Source of the DNA: Glaciecola sp. HTCC2999
GTDB taxonomy: Bacteria; Pseudomonadota; Gammaproteobacteria; Enterobacterales; Alteromonadaceae
Assembly (NCBI RefSeq): GCF_000155775.1
Contig: NZ_DS989814.1
Coordinates: 40,265-104,264, forward strand
Direction of reading: 5' to 3'
DNA length: 64,000 nucleotides
Numbering within the stretch: position 1 is the stretch's first letter; the number at the start of each line of letters is the position of its first letter. Shown here one piece after another: positions 36,810 to 46,171 of this stretch. The notes below the pieces were generated by a model. It worked only from the letters and a program-made list of their open reading frames with translations. It was not told the origin of the DNA and did no database searches. The translations under genes were made by a program, and so were the position numbers.

Positions 36810-38901
36810 CCTGAGTTTGGTTATCTAGTATCGCCTGTTTTTCGACCTGCTTTAAGTACTCATAAATCGCCATTTGCGACCGTAGATGGCGACGATTACC
36901 ACGTTTGACATATTGGTTGCTTTGTTCTTGGTCGATAATCCTTGCTTTTAATGTATCTTGAAATTGTAAATTTAACGTCGTATCTATTTGTTCAATCAGT
37001 CGTTGTGAATAGATAGGCGCTCCGACTTCAATTCGGCCATCCATATTACGTGTCATCCAATCGGCTGAAGAAATAAAAACACGCTTATCACCAGCATTTT
37101 CAAATAACATGACTCGAGGGTGCTCTAAAAATCGATCGACAATACTGATAATGGTAATATTGTCGCTAAGTCCTGCTACTCCCGGAATTAAAGAACACAT
37201 TCCTCTAACAATAATACGGATATTAACACCTGCCTGACTCGCTCGATATAAATCATCAATTAACTCTTTATCGACTAAATTATTGACTTTTAACGTGATG
37301 CCCGAAGGTAAATCTTGGTTGTAGTTTTGTATTTCAGTACGTATAAAGGATTGGATTTTCAAGCGTGAATTCACGGGTGAAACTTGTAAGTGCTTGAACT
37401 TTACATTGCGATAGGGGTTAATAATAAAGTCAAATACGTCTAATGCTTCTTGAGCCAGTTCTTGGTTGCGGGTAAAAAGGGAATAATCAGTATATATTTT
37501 GGCTGTTTTTTCATTAAAATTACCGGTCCCAAAGTGTGCATAATGGACGGTTTGATTGCGCTCTTCTCGAGAAATGACACACAGTTTAGAGTGGATTTTG
37601 ATATTAGGATTACCAAAGACCACTTTAATCCCCGCATCGGTCATGCGTTTTGACCACTGTATATTCGCTTCTTCATCAAATCTTGCACGCAATTCAACAA
37701 CCACAGTGACATTTTTTCCGTTGTCTACAGCGTCAATTAGTGAGTTAATTATCCGAGATTGTGAGGCGACACGATAAATATTTAAGCGGATATGACTCAC
37801 ATTACGATCAAAAGCCGCTTGGCGAACAAACTCTGTGAAGTGTAAGAAACGATGATATGGGTAGTACAGTAAAATATCATCCGCGGTAATCGCCTCGAAT
37901 ACAGTGTTGTAATGATTAAATTGTTCAGTACTAATAGCGGGTAATTTAGGATTTTCTAAATAGGCACGACCAACATTAGGAAAACCGATAAAGTCTTTAA
38001 AGTTACGATAATGACCAGCCTCTTGTAGCGTTTCTGACGACTTTAACTTTAAGCGTTTGGCTAAATCTTGGATCATGTAATCGGGCATCTTATCGTCGTG
38101 GATAACTCGAACCGGTTCAGCGATCAGCCGCTGCTTCATACTTTCTGACATTTTATCTACGTAAGATTCGTCGATTTCCTCGTTTAGGCGGTATTCAGCA
38201 TCACGGGTTAATTTAAATGAATATGCCTCGATGTCATCATATTTGACAAAACCACGAAAGATTTGCTCTAAACAAAGTTGAATAATGTCATCAAGGAGAA
38301 TAATGTTTTTCTTTTTACGAGACTTCTCAGAAGGCAATTGAATAAAACGTGATACCTCTTCTGTGGGGATTTGTACGACTGCGTATTTAGGATTACGTCC
38401 AGCACGTTTCAAAGCGACATAAAAGTACACGGAAGAACCATTTAAGCGCTGTGATAAATCGATTTTATTATGCACTAATATTGGCGCAATATGACGTAAT
38501 ATTTTATTAAAGAACAGATCAGTAACCCATTTAGTATGGGTATCGGATAACTGCTCTGCTTTTAATATAAAGATATTGTAACGCCCTAGTTCCTTAATAA
38601 TACGTCTATGTATGAGGTCAAATTGCTTAGAAGCACGAATCACTTTATCTTGGATTTTATCTAATAAAATTCTACCTGCATCTATTTCTGCTTCATCGCC
38701 TGTATTTTCTGCGATAGAAATCATGCGTTGCACGCCAGCCACGCGGACTTTAAAAAACTCATCGAGGTTATTGGAGTAAATACCTAAAAAACGTAAGCGT
38801 TCAATCACCGGATTATTTTCATCAGCGGCCTCTTGCAAAACACGCTCATTAAAGGCTAACCAGCTTAGTTCTTTGGGGTAATAAATCGATGTGCTATTCA
38901 T
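36793..38901 (-). CDS. ppk: Polyphosphate kinase 1
   Basis: A 702-residue enzyme polymerising ATP phosphate into polyphosphate. The N-terminal domain opens KELSWLAFNERVLQEAAD with LRFLGIYSNNLDEFFKVRVAGV; the catalytic histidine is H437 in NIKIHSKLCV, and the second phospholipase-D-like motif is RVFISSADWMTRNMDGRIEV. First gene of ppk-ppx, divergent from the pst operon. Together they suggest linked control of phosphate uptake and storage. Confidence 0.98.
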   Translation of the reverse strand: MNSTSIYYPKELSWLAFNERVLQEAADENNPVIERLRFLGIYSNNLDEFFKVRVAGVQRMISIAENTGDEAEIDAGRILLDKIQDKVIRASKQFDLIHRRIIKELGRYNIFILKAEQLSDTHTKWVTDLFFNKILRHIAPILVHNKIDLSQRLNGSSVYFYVALKRAGRNPKYAVVQIPTEEVSRFIQLPSEKSRKKKNIILLDDIIQLCLEQIFRGFVKYDDIEAYSFKLTRDAEYRLNEEIDESYVDKMSESMKQRLIAEPVRVIHDDKMPDYMIQDLAKRLKLKSSETLQEAGHYRNFKDFIGFPNVGRAYLENPKLPAISTEQFNHYNTVFEAITADDILLYYPYHRFLHFTEFVRQAAFDRNVSHIRLNIYRVASQSRIINSLIDAVDNGKNVTVVVELRARFDEEANIQWSKRMTDAGIKVVFGNPNIKIHSKLCVISREERNQTVHYAHFGTGNFNEKTAKIYTDYSLFTRNQELAQEALDVFDFIINPYRNVKFKHLQVSPVNSRLKIQSFIRTEIQNYNQDLPSGITLKVNNLVDKELIDDLYRASQAGVNIRIIVRGMCSLIPGVAGLSDNITIISIVDRFLEHPRVMLFENAGDKRVFISSADWMTRNMDGRIEVGAPIYSQRLIEQIDTTLNLQFQDTLKARIIDQEQSNQYVKRGNRRHLRSQMAIYEYLKQVEKQAILDNQTQDAESE

Positions 38902-39099
38902 TTGACTCCATGATATTGATAGAGATAGGTATAACCAATATTACGATATTACAATAAGAACGAATACTTACAATCAATAATCGCCGCTTTATCTATAAAT
39001 ACACTAAAATTAGATTTAAAAGCATACATTTTCATGATGGGTTTGCACTTTACATTGGTGCTTTGTAGTATGAACAAATATCAACTGACTTGTACTCAC

Positions 39100-40902
39100 A
39101 TGAAATTAAGTCACCAACATAACAAACCATCGCGTTTTTTTACTGACCGGGTATTTCGTGGTGGAGTAAGGGCGTCTGCCTTGCTTGTCATTATGACATT
39201 TTTGGCTTTGATTTCGACATTGATTTATCGTGCTGCGCCAATACTCTATACACCAGAAGTAACATTTACTAAATTAGCCCCACAACAAGCTGTGACTATG
39301 TTAACGGATAATCCGCCAGCGCTCTCAACGATGCAGCCGCACAATGAGCATCTAGAAAATGTACGTTTAATGTCAAACCGATTTGAATTATCTCATCATG
39401 ATAATCAAATTGTGGTGCGTCAGCTGAAGACTGATTTTAAGATATCTTTTCCTGTTGATGGTGAGTTAATGGAGTGGCAAATCAGTCAGCAGCCTAATGT
39501 ATTTTATGTCCAAATACGACAACAGGAAAATGAGAGTCATATTCTCCAAATTAAACGTATCCAACTATTGAGTCAACCTAAGACGGGGCTAGCATTCCAA
39601 GAAGATTTATTATTTAAACAAGCGTACCAAAGCATTCCTCCACTTGCCGTAGTGGGTGAGAATGATATTCATAACATCATCCATGTTGTTTATTCTTTGG
39701 ATGGTCAAAAGCATTATTTAATGCTAAACAGTGTGACACTTGAACCGCTTAATCATCAACGTATTGAAGGCCTTCCTAAAGAGGTGAACTTGTCCGAGGT
39801 CACTGTCACATTTTATCGAAATAAGCTAGTACTGCATCATGACCAATTTGTGGTCCTTGGCGAATTTTCAGCATTACACTCCGCTATTACTATCGCTGAG
39901 CTATTCTCACCACAACAATATGTTGGGTACTATGATGCTGAATACCTGTGGCAAACTAACCCTTCTCTCGACTTCCAAGACCGTAAGTATAATATCATGC
40001 CTTTATTAATTGGTAGTGCAAAAGCAAGTTTACTGGCATTACTTGTGGCAATCCCTCTAGCGCTCGGAAGTGCTATTTATGTTGGGTATTTTGCCCCAAG
40101 AGTGATTCAACGCACATTAAAACCGATGATTGAAGTATTGGAAGCAATCCCCTCAGTTGCGATTGGTTTAATTGCTGCAATTTGGTTAGTACCACTTACC
40201 GAAGCGGCGTTACTTTCTTTTCTCCTATTTATTGTGTTATTGCCAGTGATGCTTTTAAGTGCGCATGGTGTATTTTTGCTAGCAAAATGGTTCGGCTTAA
40301 AGCACATTTTTGTGAGTATGGAATTAGGTCTTCAGGTATTCCTTATTTTAGCGCTAGTATGGTTTTGTTTTGAAGGAATTTCTGGGCCACTAAACGATAT
40401 GTTGCTGGTATTTGCCATCGACACAATCAGTCTTGATAAATCAACGTTAGTAGTGGCAGTGGCATTGGGAATTGCGATTTCTCCTACGATTTTCTCATTG
40501 GCGGAGGATGCCCTCAGTGGCGTCTCTAATTCAATGATCAAAGCTGCAGCAGCGTTAGGAGCCACGCGCTTACAAACGCTTCAGTATGTATTACTGCCTG
40601 CTGCCGCGCCAGGGATTATTGCAGCAGTTATGATAGGTTTAGGACGTGCGTTTGGAGAAACCATGATTGTATTGATGGTCACGGGTAATACACCTATTGC
40701 GCAATGGGACATTTTTGCAGGGTTGCGAGCACTTTCTGCAAATTTAGTGATTGAATTACCTGAAGCCAATCATATGAATAGCCACATGACGGTCTTATTT
40801 GTCACTGCCTTATTATTATTTTTATTTACATTTGTCCTCAATTCTGTGGCTGAGTTGATTAAGTATCGATATACAAAGTCCCTCAGAGGTTTATATGACT
40901 AA
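39100..40902 (+). CDS. pstC: Phosphate ABC transporter permease PstC, long form
   Basis: A 600-residue permease, about twice the E. coli PstC. The first hydrophobic segment lies near residues 25-47, followed by about 230 residues predicted to be periplasmic, then five or so C-terminal membrane segments with the permease loop AAAALGATRLQTLQYVLLPAAAPGI (EAA motif) and GRAFGETMIVLMVTGN. Start uncertain: ATGs at 39034, 39070 and 39100 are in frame and none has a clear ribosome site; 39100 (MKLSHQHNKPSRFF) fits the family best. It overlaps pstA by 8 bases. Confidence 0.92.
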   Translation: MKLSHQHNKPSRFFTDRVFRGGVRASALLVIMTFLALISTLIYRAAPILYTPEVTFTKLAPQQAVTMLTDNPPALSTMQPHNEHLENVRLMSNRFELSHHDNQIVVRQLKTDFKISFPVDGELMEWQISQQPNVFYVQIRQQENESHILQIKRIQLLSQPKTGLAFQEDLLFKQAYQSIPPLAVVGENDIHNIIHVVYSLDGQKHYLMLNSVTLEPLNHQRIEGLPKEVNLSEVTVTFYRNKLVLHHDQFVVLGEFSALHSAITIAELFSPQQYVGYYDAEYLWQTNPSLDFQDRKYNIMPLLIGSAKASLLALLVAIPLALGSAIYVGYFAPRVIQRTLKPMIEVLEAIPSVAIGLIAAIWLVPLTEAALLSFLLFIVLLPVMLLSAHGVFLLAKWFGLKHIFVSMELGLQVFLILALVWFCFEGISGPLNDMLLVFAIDTISLDKSTLVVAVALGIAISPTIFSLAEDALSGVSNSMIKAAAALGATRLQTLQYVLLPAAAPGIIAAVMIGLGRAFGETMIVLMVTGNTPIAQWDIFAGLRALSANLVIELPEANHMNSHMTVLFVTALLLFLFTFVLNSVAELIKYRYTKSLRGLYD

Positions 40903-42451
40903 GCTATATAAACCCGATAATAGCTTTATTACAATTAATTTAGCAGCGAGTGCTGCTGCGATGTTGTCATTGGCATTAATCGGATTGATTATGTTTGTTT
41001 TAATCAAAGGGTTGAGTTATTTCATAGTTTATCCAACGGTCAATGTGCAAATCACAGATAAGCATGGAAACGCGCTTGAATATTATGCTCAATTATACGA
41101 TGACAAAGAGGTCCAAGAGGAACATGTCCTATTGGTTTATCATCCAAATACACAAAAAAACCAGCAGTTATTTGTTCATGATGACAATATTATCTACCGA
41201 CCTATCATTCATCCTATTTGGACATTACATCTAAATGACGGCAGTAAAATATTCGCTAGCCACTTAACATTGCAGTCATCATCTGAGCCAAATAAGATTG
41301 AACGATATTCACGCGCTGCTTATTCTGATTTACGGGATGAAATTTATCAGCTACAAACTCAACTTCGCACATTAACAAAGACACTCATACCGTTGAATAT
41401 TGAATTGGCGACATTTACTGAAAGTGGCTCAATGAAAGATAAGATTCGATATGAAAAAACACATATGCAAATCATGTCACTGATGGCACAAAAACAGCAG
41501 CTTGAAACACAGTTAAATGGTATTCAAATTCACTATCAACAAGCGGATGGTACCCCGCTTTCAATACCGCTTTATCAAGTGGATTATCTTATTGATTCCA
41601 ATGGCTTATCTTGGCTTGAGAGAATGAGCGTAAGTGCGTTAAAAATATGGAATTTTATGAGTGATGATCCTAAGCAATCTAATGCTTCAGGAGGCGTATT
41701 TCCTGCATTGTTCGGTACGTTATTGTTAGTTTTTTTAATGACTATTTTGGTTATGCCATTTGGCGTTTTAACCGCATTATACTTAAATGAATTCGCCCCA
41801 TATAATTATTTTACGATAATTCTGCGTACTATCATCACTAATTTAGCCGGGATCCCTGCCATTGTTTATGGGGTGTTTGGATTGGGATTATTTGTGTTTG
41901 TGATTGGCACGACGCTAGATCAGTGGCTGTACTCAGACACGCTTCCAAGTCCAACCTTTGGCGCGCCAGGTTTATTATGGGCAGCGTTAACGATGGCATT
42001 ATTAACATTACCTGTGGTGATAGTGTCAACGGAAGAAGGTCTGAGGCAAGTCCCTGAAGGACTTAAAAAAGGAGCAATGGCATTAGGTGCGACCAAATTT
42101 GAAATGATCATTAAGATTGTTCTGCCCATTGCGAGTCCTAGTATTGTCACCGGTGGGATATTAGCCATTGCTCGAGCCGCGGGTGAAGTGACTCCGTTAT
42201 TATTAGTTGGAGCGGTCATGTCAGCACCTGTACTGCCCGTAGATAATGAATTTCCATTTATCCATTTAGAGCGTCAATTTATGCATTTAGGCGTATTGGT
42301 TTTTGATGGGGTATTTCACAGTCAAACTACTATCGATGAATCATCAATGATGTTTGCTACGTGTTTGTTACTAATTTTAATCGTCATAGTGTTAAACTCG
42401 ATGGCAAGTTGGCTACGTTATCGTTTGAAAAAACAATATGATTGGCAGTGA
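40895..42451 (+). CDS. pstA: Phosphate ABC transporter permease PstA, long form
   Basis: A 518-residue permease with an N-terminal membrane segment (about 15-40), a roughly 220-residue hydrophilic insertion with a coiled-coil-like stretch (LRDEIYQLQTQLRTLTKTL), then the usual permease core: ALYLNEFAP, NLAGIPAIVYGVFGLG, KGAMALGATKFEMIIKIVLP and ARAAGEVTPLLLVGA. It pairs with the equally long PstC. No PstS phosphate-binding protein is encoded nearby. Confidence 0.93.
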   Translation: MTKLYKPDNSFITINLAASAAAMLSLALIGLIMFVLIKGLSYFIVYPTVNVQITDKHGNALEYYAQLYDDKEVQEEHVLLVYHPNTQKNQQLFVHDDNIIYRPIIHPIWTLHLNDGSKIFASHLTLQSSSEPNKIERYSRAAYSDLRDEIYQLQTQLRTLTKTLIPLNIELATFTESGSMKDKIRYEKTHMQIMSLMAQKQQLETQLNGIQIHYQQADGTPLSIPLYQVDYLIDSNGLSWLERMSVSALKIWNFMSDDPKQSNASGGVFPALFGTLLLVFLMTILVMPFGVLTALYLNEFAPYNYFTIILRTIITNLAGIPAIVYGVFGLGLFVFVIGTTLDQWLYSDTLPSPTFGAPGLLWAALTMALLTLPVVIVSTEEGLRQVPEGLKKGAMALGATKFEMIIKIVLPIASPSIVTGGILAIARAAGEVTPLLLVGAVMSAPVLPVDNEFPFIHLERQFMHLGVLVFDGVFHSQTTIDESSMMFATCLLLILIVIVLNSMASWLRYRLKKQYDWQ

Positions 42452-42460
42452 TGAAGGGTT

Positions 42461-43264
42461 ATGAATTTATTTAGTCGTAAAACAACACCATTAAAAAAAC
42501 TGACACCAGAAAATATTGCCGTCAATATTGAATCGTTAAGTGTCGAGTTAAATAATAAAGTGGTACTCGATAATATTTCGATGCGAATTCCTGCTTATTC
42601 CATCACGTCTATAATAGGGCAGAGCGGCTGTGGAAAAACCACATTATTAAACTCGATGAACCGTATGAATGAACTCATCACCGATCATAAGATCACAGGT
42701 CATATCTGGATGGATAAGCGTGACATCAACCATAAACGCGAAAATGTCGCCCGACTCAGAACGAATGTTGGCATGGTATTCCAGCAACCCAATCCTTTTC
42801 CGATGACGATATACGAGAATGTGGGATTTGGTCTTAAATTACAACAGCAGTATTCACGTCGACAAATTGATGATGCGATTGAAAAAGCGCTTATTAATGC
42901 AGGTCTTTGGGATGAAGTGAAAGACCGTTTACATGAGCCTGCCATGATCTTATCAGGCGGGCAACAACAACGATTGATGATTGCGCGTGCCCTTGCGTTA
43001 AAACCTCAAATTCTACTATTAGACGAACCAACATCGGCATTAGACCCCTTAGCGACGTTATTTATAGAAGAATTAATGCAAAGTTTAAAACAGCATACTA
43101 CGATTGTAATGGTGACACATAATATGCAACAAGCCGCCCGAATTTCTGATTACACTGCATTTATTCATAAAGGTGAGTTGATTGAGTATACTGATTCTGA
43201 CAGCTTGTTTACTCAACCGAAGCATAAACAAACAGAAGATTATATTACCGGGCGGTATGGATAA
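42461..43264 (+). CDS. pstB: Phosphate ABC transporter ATP-binding protein PstB
   Basis: A 267-residue ATPase. Walker A is GQSGCGKTTLLNSMNRMN, the Q loop region is NVGMVFQQPNPFPMTIYENV, the signature is LSGGQQQRLMIARALA, and Walker B is ILLLDEPTSALDP. The NPFPMTIYENV segment is typical of PstB. It energises PstCA at the inner membrane. It starts 9 bases after pstA. Confidence 0.98.
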   Translation: MNLFSRKTTPLKKLTPENIAVNIESLSVELNNKVVLDNISMRIPAYSITSIIGQSGCGKTTLLNSMNRMNELITDHKITGHIWMDKRDINHKRENVARLRTNVGMVFQQPNPFPMTIYENVGFGLKLQQQYSRRQIDDAIEKALINAGLWDEVKDRLHEPAMILSGGQQQRLMIARALALKPQILLLDEPTSALDPLATLFIEELMQSLKQHTTIVMVTHNMQQAARISDYTAFIHKGELIEYTDSDSLFTQPKHKQTEDYITGRYG

Positions 43265-43269
43265 CGTTT

Positions 43270-43992
43270 ATGGCACATATTGATTTTAATACACATATTT
43301 CTGTTAGCTTTAATAAAGAACTTGAAGATTTACGCAATGCTGTTTTAGTGATGGGGGGAGAAGTAGAGCAGCAATTACTCAATGTAATTCAAGCCATTCA
43401 ATTTAATGAGGCCAGTCGTGCGGAAAAAGTGGTATTAAACGACATGAGAATTAATCAGTTAGAAGTGGAGATTGACAAAGAGTGTCTTCGAATTTTAGCC
43501 ACTCGAAATCCAACGGCCAGTGATTTAAGGTTAGTGATGACCGTTTCAAAAACGACCACAGATATTGAGCGAATGGGTGATGAAATTGCTCGGGTAGCCA
43601 AATATATTAGCCAGGGTATTTTTCAAATTGATGAGCAAATCAAACTTAATACTATTGTGTTGGGAGAGGAAATTATCAAAATGATGCAAAAAACATTTGA
43701 TGCTTTTGCGCGTCAAGATGTGCAGTCTGCAGCATTAGTGTTCGAACGAGATGATATTATCGACGCTAAATACGAGCATATTATGTTAATGTTAAAAGAT
43801 AGATTGCGGCATGAAGTGGAGCAACTTGATAATTGGTTAGCGATTATGTCTGGATTGCGAGCGTTAGAACGTATTGGTGATCACTGCAAAAATTTATGCG
43901 AATACATCATTTATTTAGCGGGGGGACAAGATATTAGACATACGAGTACCAAGAAGATGCAAAAAAAAATCAAGGCACTCATTTCACCCTAA
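43270..43992 (+). CDS. phoU: Phosphate signalling protein PhoU
   Basis: A 240-residue all-helical protein with two PhoU repeats: the first has TTDIERMGDEIARVAKYI and the second ALERIGDHCKNLCEYIIYLAGG, the metal-binding motifs. PhoU links the Pst transporter to the PhoR/PhoB system and restrains phosphate uptake. It begins 5 bases after pstB. phoB and phoR are not in this window. Confidence 0.97.
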   Translation: MAHIDFNTHISVSFNKELEDLRNAVLVMGGEVEQQLLNVIQAIQFNEASRAEKVVLNDMRINQLEVEIDKECLRILATRNPTASDLRLVMTVSKTTTDIERMGDEIARVAKYISQGIFQIDEQIKLNTIVLGEEIIKMMQKTFDAFARQDVQSAALVFERDDIIDAKYEHIMLMLKDRLRHEVEQLDNWLAIMSGLRALERIGDHCKNLCEYIIYLAGGQDIRHTSTKKMQKKIKALISP

Positions 43993-44022
43993 TTCCTTTT
44001 CTATTTGTGTTAGGCTAGCACT

Positions 44023-44928
44023 ATGAAGTTACCAAATTTAAATCACCTTTCTTATTTATTGATGCTGCACGAAGAACAGCACTTTAATCGGGCAGCTAAA
44101 CGTTGTTTTATAAGCCAATCGACCTTGAGCGCGGCTATTCAAAATTTAGAAGAGCAGTGTGGTAATCAGATTTTAGAACGTGATAATAAACATTTTGTTT
44201 TCACCTCCTTTGGCCTAGCGTTAGTCGAGCGCGCACAGAAGCTCGTCGAAGATGCGCAAGATTTTACTCAGTTTGCTGAGACCGGGGGAGATTGGCGAAA
44301 GTCAGTGTTGAGAATGGGGGTCATTCCGACTATTGCTCCTTTTATTTTTAATGACCTTCTAACGAGTGCAAAAGAACAATATCCTGAACTTCAATTATTG
44401 TTGAGTGAAGACACTTCAGCTAATGTCATGGCTGATTTAATGAGTGGCAAACTTGATGTTGTGCTATTAGCGCTGCCGTTTGCGACGCCGAATTGTCGTC
44501 AACGAATTTTAGGGCATGATCCATTTCATTTAGTCGGTCATCCTGAGCAAATAGCGAATTTACCACAGCCTTTTGAATACTCGAGATTACCTAAAGACAG
44601 TGTATATCTGTTGCAAGCTGAACATTGTATGACAGACCATGCTGTTTCAGCGTGTGAAATCGCTTATCAAGAACAAGTGAATGCCTTATCTGCAAGTAGT
44701 ATCCATACATTACTGCAGATGTCACAACACCATCAAGGTTTTACCTTTATTCCTGAACTAGCTAAGCGTCAAGGTATATTGAATAACACGGGGTTAACTA
44801 CATTACCTAGTGATGGGAATGCATACCGTGAAATCGCATTAGTTTGGCGCAATACGTCTCAGCGTGCAGACTTGTTCAACAGTATTGCTTCTATTCTCAT
44901 TCCTTTAATGCCGGTACCAAATATTTGA
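44023..44928 (+). CDS. oxyR: Hydrogen peroxide-sensing LysR regulator OxyR
   Basis: A 301-residue LysR protein. The helix-turn-helix region is HFNRAAKRCFISQSTLSAAIQNLEE; the effector domain has MGVIPTIAPF. The two redox cysteines C202 and C211 in HCMTDHAVSAC keep the exact 9-residue spacing of E. coli C199 and C208, and the later GFTFIPELAK fits OxyR. It lies only 30 bases after phoU on the same strand, so read-through from the phosphate operon is possible. Confidence 0.92.
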   Translation: MKLPNLNHLSYLLMLHEEQHFNRAAKRCFISQSTLSAAIQNLEEQCGNQILERDNKHFVFTSFGLALVERAQKLVEDAQDFTQFAETGGDWRKSVLRMGVIPTIAPFIFNDLLTSAKEQYPELQLLLSEDTSANVMADLMSGKLDVVLLALPFATPNCRQRILGHDPFHLVGHPEQIANLPQPFEYSRLPKDSVYLLQAEHCMTDHAVSACEIAYQEQVNALSASSIHTLLQMSQHHQGFTFIPELAKRQGILNNTGLTTLPSDGNAYREIALVWRNTSQRADLFNSIASILIPLMPVPNI

Positions 44929-44987
44929 CTGAATTGATATTATTTGAATTCATGATAAGCTGAAAAAAAATATAATAAAGAGCCTAT

Positions 44988-46112
44988 ATGAAAACATCAG
45001 TCGTTATTAGCGGTAGTGGCATGTTTGTCCCTCCTCACAGCATCACCAATGATGAATTAGTCGCAAGTTACAATGATTATGCCGATTTAACTAATGCACA
45101 ACACCAGGCTCAGATTGACGCAGGCACGTTTCAACCAATACCTCACTCTAGTGCTGATTTTATCGAAAAAGCGTCGGGTATAAAATCTCGCTATGTATTT
45201 GTGAAAGAAGGAACACTTGATATTCATCGAATGCGCCCTGATATCCCTGAGCGTAACGATGATGAGTTATCTCATCAAGCTGAAATGGCGGTTGCGGCAG
45301 CTAAAGATGCGATGCAAGCAGCTAACAAAACTGCGGCAGATATAGATGTTGTTATTGTATCATGTGCTTATACTCAGCGTTCCTATCCGGCTATTGCGAT
45401 CGAGGTGCAAGCTGCGTTAGGTATAGAGGGATTTGGCTTTGACATGCTTGTGGCATGTTCCGCTGCGACTTTCGGTATGCATCGTGCTTATGAAATGATT
45501 AAGTCACATACTGCCAAAACGGTGTTAGTCATTAACCCTGAGTTAGTATCACCACAAATTAACTACAAAGATAGAGACAGTCATTTTATTTTTGGTGATG
45601 TCGCTACGGCTATGATTTTAGAAGATGGAGCTCAAGCCGATAGTGAGCATGTTTATGATGTCCTCTCTACTCATGCGGTAACGTCTTACTCTAACAATAT
45701 ACGTTCTAATTTTGGGTATATGAGTCATGCTACGGATGCAGAGCCTTACGGTGCTGATAAGTTATTTCATCAAGCGGGTCGCAAGGTCTTTAAAGAAGTG
45801 TGTCCTATGGCGGCAGAGCATATTGAGACACATTTATCTCGTCATGACTTAACGCCTGATGATGTGAGTAAGTGGTTTTTACACCAAGCTAATATCAATA
45901 TGAATACCTTAATTTGTAAAAAACTATTAGGGCGAATGGCGACACCAACTGAGGCACCCATTATATTAGATGAATTTGCTAATACGGCCTCAGCGGGTTC
46001 CATTATTGCTTTTCATCAACATCAAAAAAATCTTCAAACAAATGATTATGCATTAATATGTTCATTTGGTGCTGGTTATTCTATTGGAAGTCTGGTTTTA
46101 CAAAAACGATAG
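44988..46112 (+). CDS. Beta-ketoacyl-ACP synthase III-like protein (FabH family, long form)
   Basis: A 374-residue thiolase-fold condensing enzyme with the KAS III triad: C157 in VACSAATFG, H299 in LHQAN and N332 in FANTASAGS. It is about 50 residues longer than housekeeping FabH because of an insertion near residues 30-60. Such long forms start fatty acid synthesis or condense special acyl groups; the substrate is not decidable here. There are no acyl-carrier or other fab genes beside it. It starts 59 bases after oxyR. Confidence 0.88.
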   Translation: MKTSVVISGSGMFVPPHSITNDELVASYNDYADLTNAQHQAQIDAGTFQPIPHSSADFIEKASGIKSRYVFVKEGTLDIHRMRPDIPERNDDELSHQAEMAVAAAKDAMQAANKTAADIDVVIVSCAYTQRSYPAIAIEVQAALGIEGFGFDMLVACSAATFGMHRAYEMIKSHTAKTVLVINPELVSPQINYKDRDSHFIFGDVATAMILEDGAQADSEHVYDVLSTHAVTSYSNNIRSNFGYMSHATDAEPYGADKLFHQAGRKVFKEVCPMAAEHIETHLSRHDLTPDDVSKWFLHQANINMNTLICKKLLGRMATPTEAPIILDEFANTASAGSIIAFHQHQKNLQTNDYALICSFGAGYSIGSLVLQKR

Positions 46113-46171
46113 TCGATTAAATATGATAATGCTCTCTAAATTCACTTAGTTGTAGCTACTTAGGTTCAAGG

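Noticed and set aside
38902-39099. Possible Pho boxes between ppk and pstC
   Set aside because: Expected from function, but the best repeats (CTTTACAT, CTTTGTA) have 13-base rather than 11-base spacing and poor matches to CTGTCAT.
41920-42219. 99-residue frame on the minus strand inside pstA
   Set aside because: It lies wholly antisense to conserved permease coding sequence, is compositionally a mirror of it, and has no family resemblance.
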